From: JAANXG01 sp963731035
Lineage (GTDB): Bacteria; Pseudomonadota; Gammaproteobacteria; Arenicellales; JAANXG01
NCBI GenBank assembly: GCA_963731035.1
Contig: CAVSUY010000006.1
Coordinates: 62,001 to 126,000 of the forward strand
Length of the DNA stretch: 64,000 nt
Direction: 5' to 3'
The translations under genes and the position numbers were made by a program. A model generated the notes under the pieces. The model was not told the origin of the DNA. It saw only the letters and a program-made list of their open reading frames with translations, and searched no databases. Within the stretch, counting starts at the first letter, position 1. Each line of letters begins with the position of its first letter. Of this stretch, positions 8,837-17,398 are shown piece by piece.

Positions 8837-9793
8837 TTACGGAGTATCGTCACCCTGATTTTCGCGGCGGTAGCCCAGCGTCGCCTCGATGGACTCCAGC
8901 GCCTCCCGGGCCTCGGACAGGCGGCCGATTTCGGCCTCGAGCTCCCGGCACTTCGCCTCGGCCCGGGCGCGCCCGGCGGTTTCGTCCTGAAGGCGAGCCT
9001 CGAGGTCGGCGACCTCGGCGGCGCGAACGTCCACCAGATCACGCGCCTCGGCCAGCTCACGGGCCGCCGATTCCCGCTCGGCATCGCGCTGGGTGAGCCC
9101 GGCCTCGACTTCCGTCAGCAGGCTCGTCTGCTCCTCCTCCACGCGCCGAAGCTCCGCCAGCTCGCCGAGTACCTGGTCGCGCTCCGCTGCCAGGGCCTCC
9201 GCTTCGGACACGGCGTCGTCCGCGATGCGCCGCCGCTCTTCGGCCTGTGCCTCCAGCGCCTCGCGCGCTCGCCGCTCCTTCTGGAGGTCGGCATCGGTGT
9301 GCGCCAGGGTGGCACGAGCCTCCGCGAGGGCTTCGGCCAGCTCGGACCGCTCACGGACAGATGACTCCATGCGCTCACGCAGCCCGTCCACCACGTCGCG
9401 CACTGCGGCGGCCGTTCGCTTCGGTTCGGCGGCCCCGGACCAGGGATGAGCGGCGGCGGCCAGACGTTCCCGGAGCCTCGCGATCTGCTCGCGCCCGCCC
9501 GAGGAGGACGATGCGGCCGTTGGCATTCCCTTCGGTGGAGCAGTCGAGGGTCCCGCGACCCGAGCGAAAGAGGCGTTCGCAGCCTCGGCTGCATCGGGCG
9601 TACCGTTTTGCTTGGTGTCGGCCTGGGGGTCAGCGACGGCGTCGCGCACGGCCGTCGCTGAGTCTTCGACTACCGCGCGATCTTCACGATCCTCGGTACC
9701 GTCCTGCGGGCCGGAGGTCAGGTCCGAGATCACGCGGGAGATTCTGGTGTGTGGCTTTCGTGCCGGGACGTTGGCGTCGAACCCGCTGGTCAT
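8837..9793 (-). CDS. Coiled-coil protein, third gene of ParA cassette
   Basis: 318 aa. The first 95 residues are low-complexity and polar, with a basic N-terminus (ANVPARKPHTRISRVI) that could be a partner- or DNA-contacting peptide. From about residue 100 to the C-terminus it is an almost unbroken Ala/Glu/Arg heptad coiled coil (REQIARLRERL, LEAQAEERRR). The start ATG overlaps the stop of the ParA-like gene (ATGA), implying translational coupling and a fixed ratio. Short basic N-termini in ParA partners often stimulate ParA ATPase, so this is a plausible cargo adaptor or activator. No named family was recognised. Confidence 0.75.
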   Translation of the reverse strand: MTSGFDANVPARKPHTRISRVISDLTSGPQDGTEDREDRAVVEDSATAVRDAVADPQADTKQNGTPDAAEAANASFARVAGPSTAPPKGMPTAASSSSGGREQIARLRERLAAAAHPWSGAAEPKRTAAAVRDVVDGLRERMESSVRERSELAEALAEARATLAHTDADLQKERRAREALEAQAEERRRIADDAVSEAEALAAERDQVLGELAELRRVEEEQTSLLTEVEAGLTQRDAERESAARELAEARDLVDVRAAEVADLEARLQDETAGRARAEAKCRELEAEIGRLSEAREALESIEATLGYRRENQGDDTP

Positions 9794-10755
9794 GCTCTTT
9801 TCTCCTCCGCTGCCTCCAGCGGCGCGTTGATAATCTCGTCGACGAGCGCGTCGACGTCCTTCGCCCCTCTGGATCTGGGGGCGTAGGCGCTGATCGGAAT
9901 CCCCTCGCTGGACGCCTGGGCGAACGTCGTGCACTGGCGGACGACTGTCCTCGCGAGGAACTCGGGGTAGTGCGACTCGAGGGCGTCCTTCGCCTGCCGC
10001 GCGATCCGCGTCGTCGGGTTGTAGTGGTTGAGGACGATCACGATCCTGCGAAGCGTGTGATCGAGATCGTCCTCGAGTTGTCCCAGGGTCTCGAACAGCA
10101 GCTTGAGACCGTGGAAGGAGAGGAAATCCGGGAGGACGGGGACCAACAGGTCGTCGGCGGCGATGAGCGCATTGAGGTTCAAGAGCCCGAATGACGGCGG
10201 GGCGTCCATCACCACAAACTCGTATCGGCCGGACACGGCTTCCAGGGCCCGCTTCAGCTTGTGCTCCCGCGCCGCCATGGGCATCAGCGCCAGGTCCACC
10301 GTGGTCATTCCGAGGTTCGCGGGGAGCAGGTCGAGCTCCGCGAGCGGCGTGTGCAGGATGACCTCGGTGAGCGGGATCCGGTCGACCAGTGCGTCGTAGA
10401 GGGTGCGCTCGACCCGGTCTCCCTCGACACCCAGGTTCTGGGTTGCGTGGCCCTGCGAGTCGAGGTCGATGAGGAGGACCCGGTGCCCCAGCTCTGCGAG
10501 CCGGTAGGCGTAAGCCACCGAGAGGCTGGTCTTGCCCGTGCCCCCCTTGAAGTTGAGAAAGAGCTGGCGGCTCAGCGGCCTCCGGGGCGGGCGGCAATCC
10601 AGTGCCCTGCGATACGCAGAGAGGTGTCGCACGTCATAAGTGTCGGGTCCGCCATCCAGCGGCTTCAGCTCCGGCAGTCTGTCCGCGTCAGCGAGCTGCC
10701 GGTCGGAGACTCCCAATATCCTGGCGAACTGTTGTCTGGCGTATTGGATCTCCAC
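9790..10755 (-). CDS. ParA/MinD-type ATPase with N-terminal MerR-like helix-turn-helix
   Basis: About 321 aa. Residues 1-60 hold an HTH-like segment (ARQQFARILGVSDRQL) with a TYDVRHLSAYRR element typical of MerR/ParA-type N-domains. The ATPase follows: deviant Walker A KGGTGKTS, Walker A' DLDSQGHATQNLG and Walker B VVMDAPP. ATP-bound dimers of such proteins bind nucleoid DNA and position plasmids, chromosomes or protein clusters. I choose GTG at 10755, preceded by AGGGG. A much longer frame opens upstream, but its translation is Arg/Pro/Gly-rich shadow of the HEAT gene. The stop overlaps the next gene. No ParB or parS-like repeats are nearby, which argues against plasmid partition. Confidence 0.88.
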   Translation of the reverse strand: MEIQYARQQFARILGVSDRQLADADRLPELKPLDGGPDTYDVRHLSAYRRALDCRPPRRPLSRQLFLNFKGGTGKTSLSVAYAYRLAELGHRVLLIDLDSQGHATQNLGVEGDRVERTLYDALVDRIPLTEVILHTPLAELDLLPANLGMTTVDLALMPMAAREHKLKRALEAVSGRYEFVVMDAPPSFGLLNLNALIAADDLLVPVLPDFLSFHGLKLLFETLGQLEDDLDHTLRRIVIVLNHYNPTTRIARQAKDALESHYPEFLARTVVRQCTTFAQASSEGIPISAYAPRSRGAKDVDALVDEIINAPLEAAEEKRA

Positions 10756-10829
10756 TACGACCCCTGCGAGTATGGGCTCACCGGCCCAGAACGCCCTCGG
10801 TAGATTACGGTGTTTGCGAACCGGACCAC

Positions 10830-12020
10830 TTAGGAGGCGACTCCGTATTTGATTTCCTCGGACTTGTTTTCCTCGGAATGGGTAACGTCCGTCCCGCCGG
10901 CACTGTCCGCTGCGGAAGGCGCGCGGCGCAGGACCTCCTGTACCACGCGGCGCACCTGGGGGTCCGGGTCCCGTCTGAGCGGATCCAGGAGCGGCCGAAG
11001 GTCCAGCCCGCGTGCCGCGGCCGCGGCGAGGACGACCCGGCGACGAACGCGGGGATCGGTGTCGGCGATTCCCCAACGTATGTGCGGTTCGAGGCGGGAC
11101 GGCTCGTGCTCGAGGAGCTGACCGAGCGCCTGGTACGCGGCCGCCCGCACCCGCGGCTCGGGGGTGACCAGCCAGGAGCGGATCGCGTAGAACGCTTCGG
11201 CCTCGCCGCTCCGGCCGAGACGAAGGAGCGCGTCGATGCGGGACTCCGCATCGTCACCGGCTGCAAGCGCTGCGGACCCATCGATATCTGTTTCCGGTCC
11301 GTTCCCAGCCGCGGGCGAATCGGAGGGCTGCGGGTCCGCTTCGGCGGCGGACGGATCAGGGGAACTCGAGCTTACGTCCCCCCGCGTATCCGCCTGCCGT
11401 AGCTGCTCCCGGAGGTCGGCTTCACGTCGCTCCGCCATTACGGCCCGGTGCTCGAGTTCGAGGATGTCGTGGCGCAGCGCGGCAATGAACTCCGCCAGGT
11501 TGATGGCGTCGATGTCGCCCTCTCGGGCCGCGCACTGCCACTCGGCGACGCGGGTGAGTAGGGTCTCCCGGCTCGCCACCAGCTCCTCGACGCGTGCCCG
11601 CAGGTCCGCCACGGTTCGCTGCCGGGCAACCGTCAGATCCCGGGCCGTGGTAACCTCACTGCGGAGTCGGACCAGCTCCTGCGCGTCTTCGGGTGCGGCC
11701 GACTCGAACACACGCCCTTCCAGCCCGGCGCGAATCGCTTCGGAGTGCTCGAGCCGGTGGTGGAGCGATTCGATCTCCTCGCGGACCGCCGCAAGATCTT
11801 CAAACAGGAGCTGGTGACGGCGTGCCTGATCGGCTTCCCGGGCGGCGGCCTTGGCCAGGAGTTCACGGGCCCGATGGGCTTCTGCCCGGGCCTCGTCCAC
11901 GCTCGCACGCATCTGCTCCAGCCGGCACTCGAGGAGAATGAGACGATCCGCATCGGAGCCAGACCGGGCCTCGCCGGTCACGTCCGGGGACGGTGGTGCC
12001 AGCTCCGCTCTATTGCTCAT
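10830..12020 (-). CDS. Coiled-coil protein with C-terminal HEAT repeats, first gene of ParA cassette
   Basis: 396 aa from ATG 12020 (MSNRAELAPPSP); a longer frame exists upstream but reads as non-coding. Residues about 25-215 form a long coiled coil (EQMRASVDEARAEAHRAREL, EEIESLHHRLEHSE). A polar linker of about 40 residues follows. Residues about 250-370 are HEAT-like helical repeats (AESRIDALLRLG, EPRVRAAAYQALGQLL, DPRVRRRVVLAAAAARG). It is followed after 74 bases by the ParA gene. A coiled-coil plus HEAT protein next to a ParA ATPase and a second coiled-coil protein parallels the myxobacterial PomX/PomY/PomZ set. That is an architectural resemblance only; sequence homology was not tested. 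Confidence 0.78.
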   Translation of the reverse strand: MSNRAELAPPSPDVTGEARSGSDADRLILLECRLEQMRASVDEARAEAHRARELLAKAAAREADQARRHQLLFEDLAAVREEIESLHHRLEHSEAIRAGLEGRVFESAAPEDAQELVRLRSEVTTARDLTVARQRTVADLRARVEELVASRETLLTRVAEWQCAAREGDIDAINLAEFIAALRHDILELEHRAVMAERREADLREQLRQADTRGDVSSSSPDPSAAEADPQPSDSPAAGNGPETDIDGSAALAAGDDAESRIDALLRLGRSGEAEAFYAIRSWLVTPEPRVRAAAYQALGQLLEHEPSRLEPHIRWGIADTDPRVRRRVVLAAAAARGLDLRPLLDPLRRDPDPQVRRVVQEVLRRAPSAADSAGGTDVTHSEENKSEEIKYGVAS

Positions 12021-12204
12021 GATTGGATCGTGCCCGCTTTGGAAGCGCATAAGCCCACCCAATGCTGTACAGCAGGAAACGCACGGGAGGAGCGGGTGCG
12101 AATGGATGCCGCGCGAGTAATCTCCCACAGATTCCAAGACTTGCGATCTTGGCTAATGACAGTCCGCCGCCAGGCATGCGCGTCAATCTCCGAGTACTCG
12201 ATCA

Positions 12205-12546
12205 CGGATAGGAAGAATACTCCACATCCCGGTCGGAATGAAGGGCGCTTTCGGGCCGGATCTCAGCGGAGAAATGGCGTCTCAAAGAGGGGTCACGGGT
12301 GCCCCCGTCCCGCGGGATTCGGCCCGGTTCCCGGCCTCGTCAACCGCGCCGACAGTCTGAAAATGCCGTCCGCACACGGGAAAGCGCCTTGCTTGGTACA
12401 GGTCGCATCCAGAATGATATTCCACGGACAGGAATCACAACCGACATCCCCAATGGCCAAAAGGCATACTCCCTGTACTCCTCCCCTGAAACCCTGCCAG
12501 TAGGCATCTTTCGCCCGTGAGACATGTGGGTTATTCTTCCTATCCG
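12205..12546. repeat. Inverted-repeat-bounded non-coding segment (possible MITE relic)
   Basis: The 564-base gap between the HEAT gene and the CorA-like gene contains a pair of inverted repeats: CGGATAGGAAGAATA at 12205-12219 and its exact reverse complement at 12532-12546. With two mismatches the match extends to 23 bp. The bounded segment is 342 bp and has no convincing gene. A related stretch beginning cgatcacggatag recurs near 36363. This could be a degenerate miniature element. The rest of the gap shows nothing recognisable. Confidence 0.4.
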
Positions 12547-12584
12547 TCCCGTCGCAAAGTCCAACAGCACAAAAAAGATCCGAC

Positions 12585-14252
12585 ATGGACAATACAGAAA
12601 CGATCGCGCGCGAGGCATCGACCAACGAAGTGCAGGTCAAGCACTTCCGGCAGATACTGCTTTGGCCGGTCTATCTCATGCCGGAGACCGACGGCAACTC
12701 GCTGCACGACCGCTGGCCGGACGTCATCGATACCGGGCCGGAAAGCCCGTGGTACGTCGTAGACGATGAATTTACCGGCGACCCTCGGGATTTCCAGGAA
12801 CGCCACTACAACGAATTCGTCTCGTTTCTGCCACCCGTCCAGCGTTTTCTATACGGCCAGCGGCGGGAACGGCAGGGCGGTACGGCGCAATCGAGCTTTG
12901 GCGAGAGTCCGGTTCGCGTCCTGCGGCGCCGGGACGTGAGCCATGCCGCGGTCACCCTGGCGGGGCAGAGCGACGCGATCCGCTTTTCCATCGCCCATAT
13001 CGATCTGTATTTCTTTTTCGACGTCGACGTCGCCCTGCTCGCAGTCGAGATGTACGCCGAAGACCTGCCGTTGAAGACCGTGCAGGACGCGATGTTCCAG
13101 TTGGGCCGCGCCTATCCCGCCTACTGGGAAGAAGACGGCCGGCCCGGTCATTGTCCGAAGCGTGTCGAATGGCTGTCAGACGAAGGCGTCGTGCTCGCCG
13201 CGTCGGACTACGAGAACCGCGAGAAATTCCTCACCTTCGTGTGCGAACACCGCGCACCGCGCGTGGCGGAACACTGGGAGTTCCTGCTGCAACCGCTCGC
13301 GCTGCATCAGTCCGGACAGGACGGCGCACTGCGGTACCGCCAGCTCGAGTACTATCGGATGCCGCTGATGGCATACCTGGCAGTCGACAAGCCCGATCGG
13401 CTTACAAGCGCGGACTATGTTCGCCTGGCACTGGTCGGCGGCTCGGGTGATCCGGAGAAACTGCCGATCGGCGAGGGCTACTTCGACGATTTCAAGGCGA
13501 AGCATTGCTATGACCTCTACCGCAGCCGCACCGACGGACGCGCCTGGCCGAGTACGACGTTCTGGTCGTGCGGCCACTCGTTCATCCTGACCGGAGATGC
13601 CGGCAGCGACTTTTTCTGCGACGTGGAGCGTGGCTATCTGGCGCGCTTTCGGCACCAGCATTTCGTCATGTTCATGATCGCGCACTTTCACCGCGCCGCA
13701 CTGCAGATGTTCTCCGACGAACTGGCCGGTGCAATGAGCCGCCTCGACGTGCGTGATGCGGCGGCGGTATCGTCCTTCCGCCGTAAGACGCGTGCCGAGT
13801 TGGAAGCCTTCCTGCGCTTTACCCATCGCTACTGGTTTCAGGAGATCAGTGATCAGGCGCAGATCCACGACCTGTTCGCCATGATCCGACGTCACCTGGG
13901 CATCGACCGTGCCTACGAAGCCATCCGGCGCGAGACGCAGGATATGAGCGATTACCTGGAGAACGAAGTGATGCGGCGGCAGAACGAGAGCGTCGTACGG
14001 TTGACGGTCGTGACGGCATTCGGCCTCGTTGGCTCGGTTGCGACCGGCTTCCTCGGTATGAACCTGTTCGACCTGACGGCCCATGGCGATTGGATGAAGA
14101 TGTTGCTGTTTGCAGTCGTATTTGTGCCGATTGCGCTGCTGACGTTCTACACGATCAAGAAATCGCGGCGGCTGTCCGACTTTCTCGACGCCATTGCCGA
14201 CGAGTCGGCCGACCTCACCGCAAAGTGGCAGGCCTTCCGGCGCATTTGGTAA
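12585..14252 (+). CDS. CorA-like membrane protein with large N-terminal domain
   Basis: 555 aa. The last 90 residues contain two predicted membrane helices (VVTAFGLVGSVATGFLGMNL and WMKMLLFAVVFVPIALLTFY), with the GMN signature of the CorA Mg2+ transporter family at the end of the first. A long helical region precedes them (FRRKTRAELEAFLRFTHRYW), matching the CorA stalk helix. The N-terminal 350 residues are a soluble domain larger than the usual CorA funnel, and I do not recognise it. The protein could be a divalent-cation channel or a divergent member with a sensory role. It is a single gene in its own transcriptional context. Confidence 0.75.
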   Translation: MDNTETIAREASTNEVQVKHFRQILLWPVYLMPETDGNSLHDRWPDVIDTGPESPWYVVDDEFTGDPRDFQERHYNEFVSFLPPVQRFLYGQRRERQGGTAQSSFGESPVRVLRRRDVSHAAVTLAGQSDAIRFSIAHIDLYFFFDVDVALLAVEMYAEDLPLKTVQDAMFQLGRAYPAYWEEDGRPGHCPKRVEWLSDEGVVLAASDYENREKFLTFVCEHRAPRVAEHWEFLLQPLALHQSGQDGALRYRQLEYYRMPLMAYLAVDKPDRLTSADYVRLALVGGSGDPEKLPIGEGYFDDFKAKHCYDLYRSRTDGRAWPSTTFWSCGHSFILTGDAGSDFFCDVERGYLARFRHQHFVMFMIAHFHRAALQMFSDELAGAMSRLDVRDAAAVSSFRRKTRAELEAFLRFTHRYWFQEISDQAQIHDLFAMIRRHLGIDRAYEAIRRETQDMSDYLENEVMRRQNESVVRLTVVTAFGLVGSVATGFLGMNLFDLTAHGDWMKMLLFAVVFVPIALLTFYTIKKSRRLSDFLDAIADESADLTAKWQAFRRIW

Positions 14253-14349
14253 GGTGCTGCGGTGCGCCGACTGATCATGGGTGTCCTCTGGGAATTCTTT
14301 CCGGAACGCGACAACCACCATGATGGGAAAGCCTTGAACGTATCCGTAA

Positions 14350-15625
14350 ATGCCAACTGAAAAAGTAGATACGCTCGTTGTTGGCGGCGGCCAGGCCGGT
14401 TTGGCCATGAGCGAGCACCTGAGCAACTGCGGCGTACCTCACCTCGTTCTGGAGCGACACCGAATTGCCGAACGCTGGCGCTCGGAAAGATGGGATTCTT
14501 TGGTGGCCAATGGTCCGGCCTGGCATGATCGATTTCCGAGTCTGGAGTTCTCCGATATCTATCCCGATGCCTTCGCCACCAAGGACATGGTTGCGGACTA
14601 TTTTGTCGCCTACGCGGCAAAGATCGCTGCCCCCATCCGCTGCGGTGTGGAAGTAGAGGAAGTGCATAGGAATGTTGGCCGGTTCGGCTTCAGCGTCGAG
14701 ACGTCGGACTGGCGTGGTCGAAGCCGACAGGGTGGTTGCCGCCACAGGACCTTTCCAACGCCCCGTCATCCCGGCCGTCGTTCCTCAAGCTGCGAGGATC
14801 ACGCAGATCCATTCCAGTGCCTACCGCAATCCCGACCAGTTGGCCGAGGGTGCGGTGCTGGTGGTCGGAGCGGGGTCTTCGGGGGTACAGATCGCGGACG
14901 AGCTCCTGGGCGCCGGAAAGCGCGTTTACCTCTCAGTCGGCCCGCACGACCGTCCTCCCCGGAGCTATCGCGAGCGTGACTATTGCTGGTGGCTGGGGGT
15001 CCTCGGCAAGTGGGACGCCGCGGCCCTCGAGCCGGGCCTGGAACATGTCACGATCGCGGTGAGCGGTGCGCATGGCGGGCATACGGTCGACTTTCGGCAT
15101 CTTGCCGCACGGGGGATGACGCTTGTTGGCCGGACGGAATCGTTCAAGGACGGTGTAATGCGCTTTGCGAGGGATCTCGCGGACAATCTGGCGCAAGGGG
15201 ATGCGAACTATCTGTCGGTGCTGGACGAAGCCGACGCTTATGTTGCCCGAAATGGTCTCGACCTTCCGGAGGAGCCCGAAGCCCGCAAGATCGGGGCGGA
15301 CCCTCAGTGCGTGGCCAATCCCATTGTGGAATTGGATCTGGCGGGTGCCGGAATTACCTCGATCGTCTGGGCCACAGGCTTTGCTGTCGATTTCAGTTGG
15401 TTGAAGGTCGACGCCGTCGACGAAGAAGGCAAGCCGAAGCATCAGCGAGGTATTTCGGCGGAGCCCGGCGTCTATTTCCTCGGACTACCGTGGCAGTCTC
15501 GACGGGCGTCCTCCTTTATCTGGGGGGTCTGGCACGACGCCAGGTTCTTGGCGGACCATATTTCCACGCAACGCAAGTATCTGGCTTACAGAAAATTCGC
15601 GAAACGGGAGTCCGAAAGCGCGTAA
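14350..15625 (+). pseudogene. Flavin-containing monooxygenase-like oxidoreductase, frameshifted
   Basis: Two overlapping frames make one CzcO/FMO-like protein of about 425 aa. The first encodes the FAD dinucleotide motif (VVGGGQAGLAM) and continues to about 14710 (FSVETSD). The second takes over at about 14714 (GVVEADRVVAATGPFQRP) and holds the NADPH motif VVGAGSSG, an ATG-like IVWATGF and the C-terminus at 15625. A one-base indel between 14701 and 14716 separates them. If real, the gene is dead, since the FAD and NADPH halves are split. If it is a sequence error, this is a normal NADPH-dependent flavoprotein monooxygenase. Palindromic repeats follow immediately. Confidence 0.72.
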
Positions 15626-15644
15626 CCCAACGCAAGGAACGCAA

Positions 15645-15805
15645 GGGAACAGATCTATTTTCCAGCAGAAGGGGCAAGCAGAGAGCGGAACGTAAGGGGA
15701 CAGATCTATTTTGGAGAGCAGGAAGGGGACAGATCTATTTTCGAGTGGTGAGGAAAAGGGGACAGATCTATTTTCACCACTCGAAAATAGATCTGTCCCC
15801 TTTTC
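15645..15805. repeat. Cluster of GGGGACAGATCTATTTT palindromic repeats
   Basis: Four direct copies of the GGG(G/A)ACAGATCTATTTT unit start near 15645, 15696, 15725 and 15758, and an inverted copy lies at about 15783-15803. The units at 15725-15751 and 15774-15800 form a perfect 27-bp inverted repeat around a loop that itself contains another unit. This is the form of REP-type elements spread by IS200-like REP-associated transposases; no transposase gene is present here. The cluster fills the gap between the broken flavoprotein gene and the convergent PhyH gene. It could also act as a transcription-blocking hairpin. Confidence 0.7.
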
Positions 15806-15923
15806 CGTCCCCTTTTTCCCTGTCCCCTTTTTCCCCTTTTTCCAAAGCCGGACCGGGTGCAACGTGAGTTCGAGGATTTTCTCGAGTGCGGCATCTTGGA
15901 GCACGGCACCGACAGGGCGACGA

Positions 15924-16670
15924 CTAGCCATCGTCGGCGAGCTCGAACCGCAGGCTCAGCGCCAGGCGATCCTGGGCGGCGCGGTTCGGGTGGCTGCCAT
16001 GGACCAGCCGGGAATCGTGCACGCCGATGGAGCCCGGCCCCCCGTCGTACGTGCGCCAGTCCTGCCGGCCGCCCAGCGCGTGATCGGCGACCCAATGCGT
16101 CCTTCCCGACGACTCGTGGTCCAACTTGCCGAGGCGGTGGGAGCCCGGCAGGTAGTACACTGCGCCGCCGTCCCGAGTCACTTCGTCGAAGGGAATCCAG
16201 ACGGTCAGCGGGCGCTCCAGGGGCTGGGTGTTGTACGCGGTGTCTTGATGCGGCTCGATCGGCGCTCCCCTGCCCGCGGGCTTGAGCAGCGAGTTGACGT
16301 GGATCAACCGGCAGTTGCCTTCCGCCAGCGAGTCGACCACCGGGCGGACCGTCGCCATCGCCGGCTCGTCATCGAGCAGGCGCAGCATCGGCGCCGGCCA
16401 GTTGATTTCGCGTACCGGCAGGTAGTCTTCGGCCGAAGACGCGCTTGAGTGCTCCTTGCGAGTCGATTCCGGGTATCGCTCCCAGGCCCGGTAGAACAGC
16501 GCCACCCGGTCGCGCAGGTGTGCCAGGGCGTCGAGGTCGATGATCCCCGGAAGCACGACGAAACCATCCGCCCGCAGCCGCCGGCGCTCTGCCACCAGGT
16601 CGATGTTTTCCACGGTCAATTTTCTTGCCTGCGGGGACCAGTAATGCTCTAATTCAATCGAGGAGAACAA
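15924..16670 (-). CDS. Phytanoyl-CoA dioxygenase (PhyH) family oxygenase
   Basis: 248-aa Fe(II)/2-oxoglutarate oxygenase. Iron motif HxD is in EPHQDTAYN and the distal His in DSRLVHGSHPNRA, followed by the 2-oxoglutarate Arg (DRLALSLRF). The DEVTRDGGAVYYLPGSHR stretch is the typical PhyH core. The family hydroxylates lipids, amino acids and secondary metabolites; the substrate is unknown. The gene stands alone on the minus strand, divergent from the exported protein at 16738 with a 67-base gap that must hold both start regions. Confidence 0.88.
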   Translation of the reverse strand: MFSSIELEHYWSPQARKLTVENIDLVAERRRLRADGFVVLPGIIDLDALAHLRDRVALFYRAWERYPESTRKEHSSASSAEDYLPVREINWPAPMLRLLDDEPAMATVRPVVDSLAEGNCRLIHVNSLLKPAGRGAPIEPHQDTAYNTQPLERPLTVWIPFDEVTRDGGAVYYLPGSHRLGKLDHESSGRTHWVADHALGGRQDWRTYDGGPGSIGVHDSRLVHGSHPNRAAQDRLALSLRFELADDG

Positions 16671-16737
16671 TTAAGATCGCGCCATTTTACAGAAACGGCG
16701 CTCCTTCAATTAGAACAGACGAATTCAGGGGGTTTAT

Positions 16738-17385
16738 TTGGCCGACCACCATCAAGCCGCGGGTCACGATAAGACCCGTCGACGCACCCTTCTGGTCGCA
16801 CTGCTCGGCGCCGGGTCACTGGGCCAGCGGGCCATTCCCGGAAAATGGGCCAAGCCCGTCGTCGATTCAGTTCTGCTTCCGGCTCACGCCGCGACCTCGG
16901 AAGTGTTTGTGACGGGTAATTTCGGCTCCGGTACCCAGCTCAGCTCAGCTGATTTTCCTTCCCTGGAGAACATCGCCGAGAGAACGGAGGAGGAAATACT
17001 GGATCTGTTCGTCAATGCGGCGGAGGCTAATGGCTGCTCAACTAATAGCTGTTCGACCGGTGGAACGGCCAAAGTCGAAGTGGTGGCCACAGTTACTCAG
17101 AATCCCTCCAGCGTCGAGTGCCTCAAAGCCAAGGTCGTGCTTCCGGAGGCCTCGAGCTGCAGCTACAAGTGCCTGGTCTTCGATTTTAGCCCGGTTTCCG
17201 TGAACGGATCGACCGTATCAGTCCCCCAGGACTGTGAATTGAAGCTGACGGGCGTCACTCTCAGCGCTGCGGGACTCAGCGGCAGCTGGTCGTATTCCAC
17301 CGCCGGACTCTCGGATAACGGTACTTTCCTCTCACCGGCCGACGAGAACGGCGGCTGCGACAGCCTGACGCCATGTCCGATGTGA
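16738..17385 (+). CDS. Exported protein with Tat-like W-P-V-V / LPAHA leader
   Basis: 215 aa from a TTG start preceded by AGGGGG. The N-terminus has a twin-arginine run (DKTRRRTLLVALLGAG), a hydrophobic core, then GKWAKPVVDSVLLPAHAATS, with an AHA site suited to signal peptidase I. The mature protein has about eight Cys and Ser/Thr/Gly-rich beta-type sequence (VEVVATVTQNPSSVECLKAK) and may be disulphide-bonded in the periplasm. I cannot assign a family. The leader is nearly identical in pattern to those at 5299-5726 and 22142, although the mature parts differ. Confidence 0.75.
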   Translation: MADHHQAAGHDKTRRRTLLVALLGAGSLGQRAIPGKWAKPVVDSVLLPAHAATSEVFVTGNFGSGTQLSSADFPSLENIAERTEEEILDLFVNAAEANGCSTNSCSTGGTAKVEVVATVTQNPSSVECLKAKVVLPEASSCSYKCLVFDFSPVSVNGSTVSVPQDCELKLTGVTLSAAGLSGSWSYSTAGLSDNGTFLSPADENGGCDSLTPCPM

Positions 17386-17398
17386 AGCGGGCTCGCGG

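Noticed and set aside
9794..10597. Extension of the coiled-coil frame upstream over the ParA gene
   Set aside because: The extra N-terminal part is Arg/Pro/Gly-rich shadow of the ParA gene; the ATGA junction at 9793 gives a natural start.
10756..11076. Extension of the ParA frame upstream to 11076
   Set aside because: The added residues are a low-complexity shadow of the HEAT gene; GTG 10755 has a good ribosome site and begins at the HTH.
15645..15805. CRISPR array
   Set aside because: The units are partly inverted, unevenly spaced and without distinct spacers or cas genes; they form REP-type hairpins.
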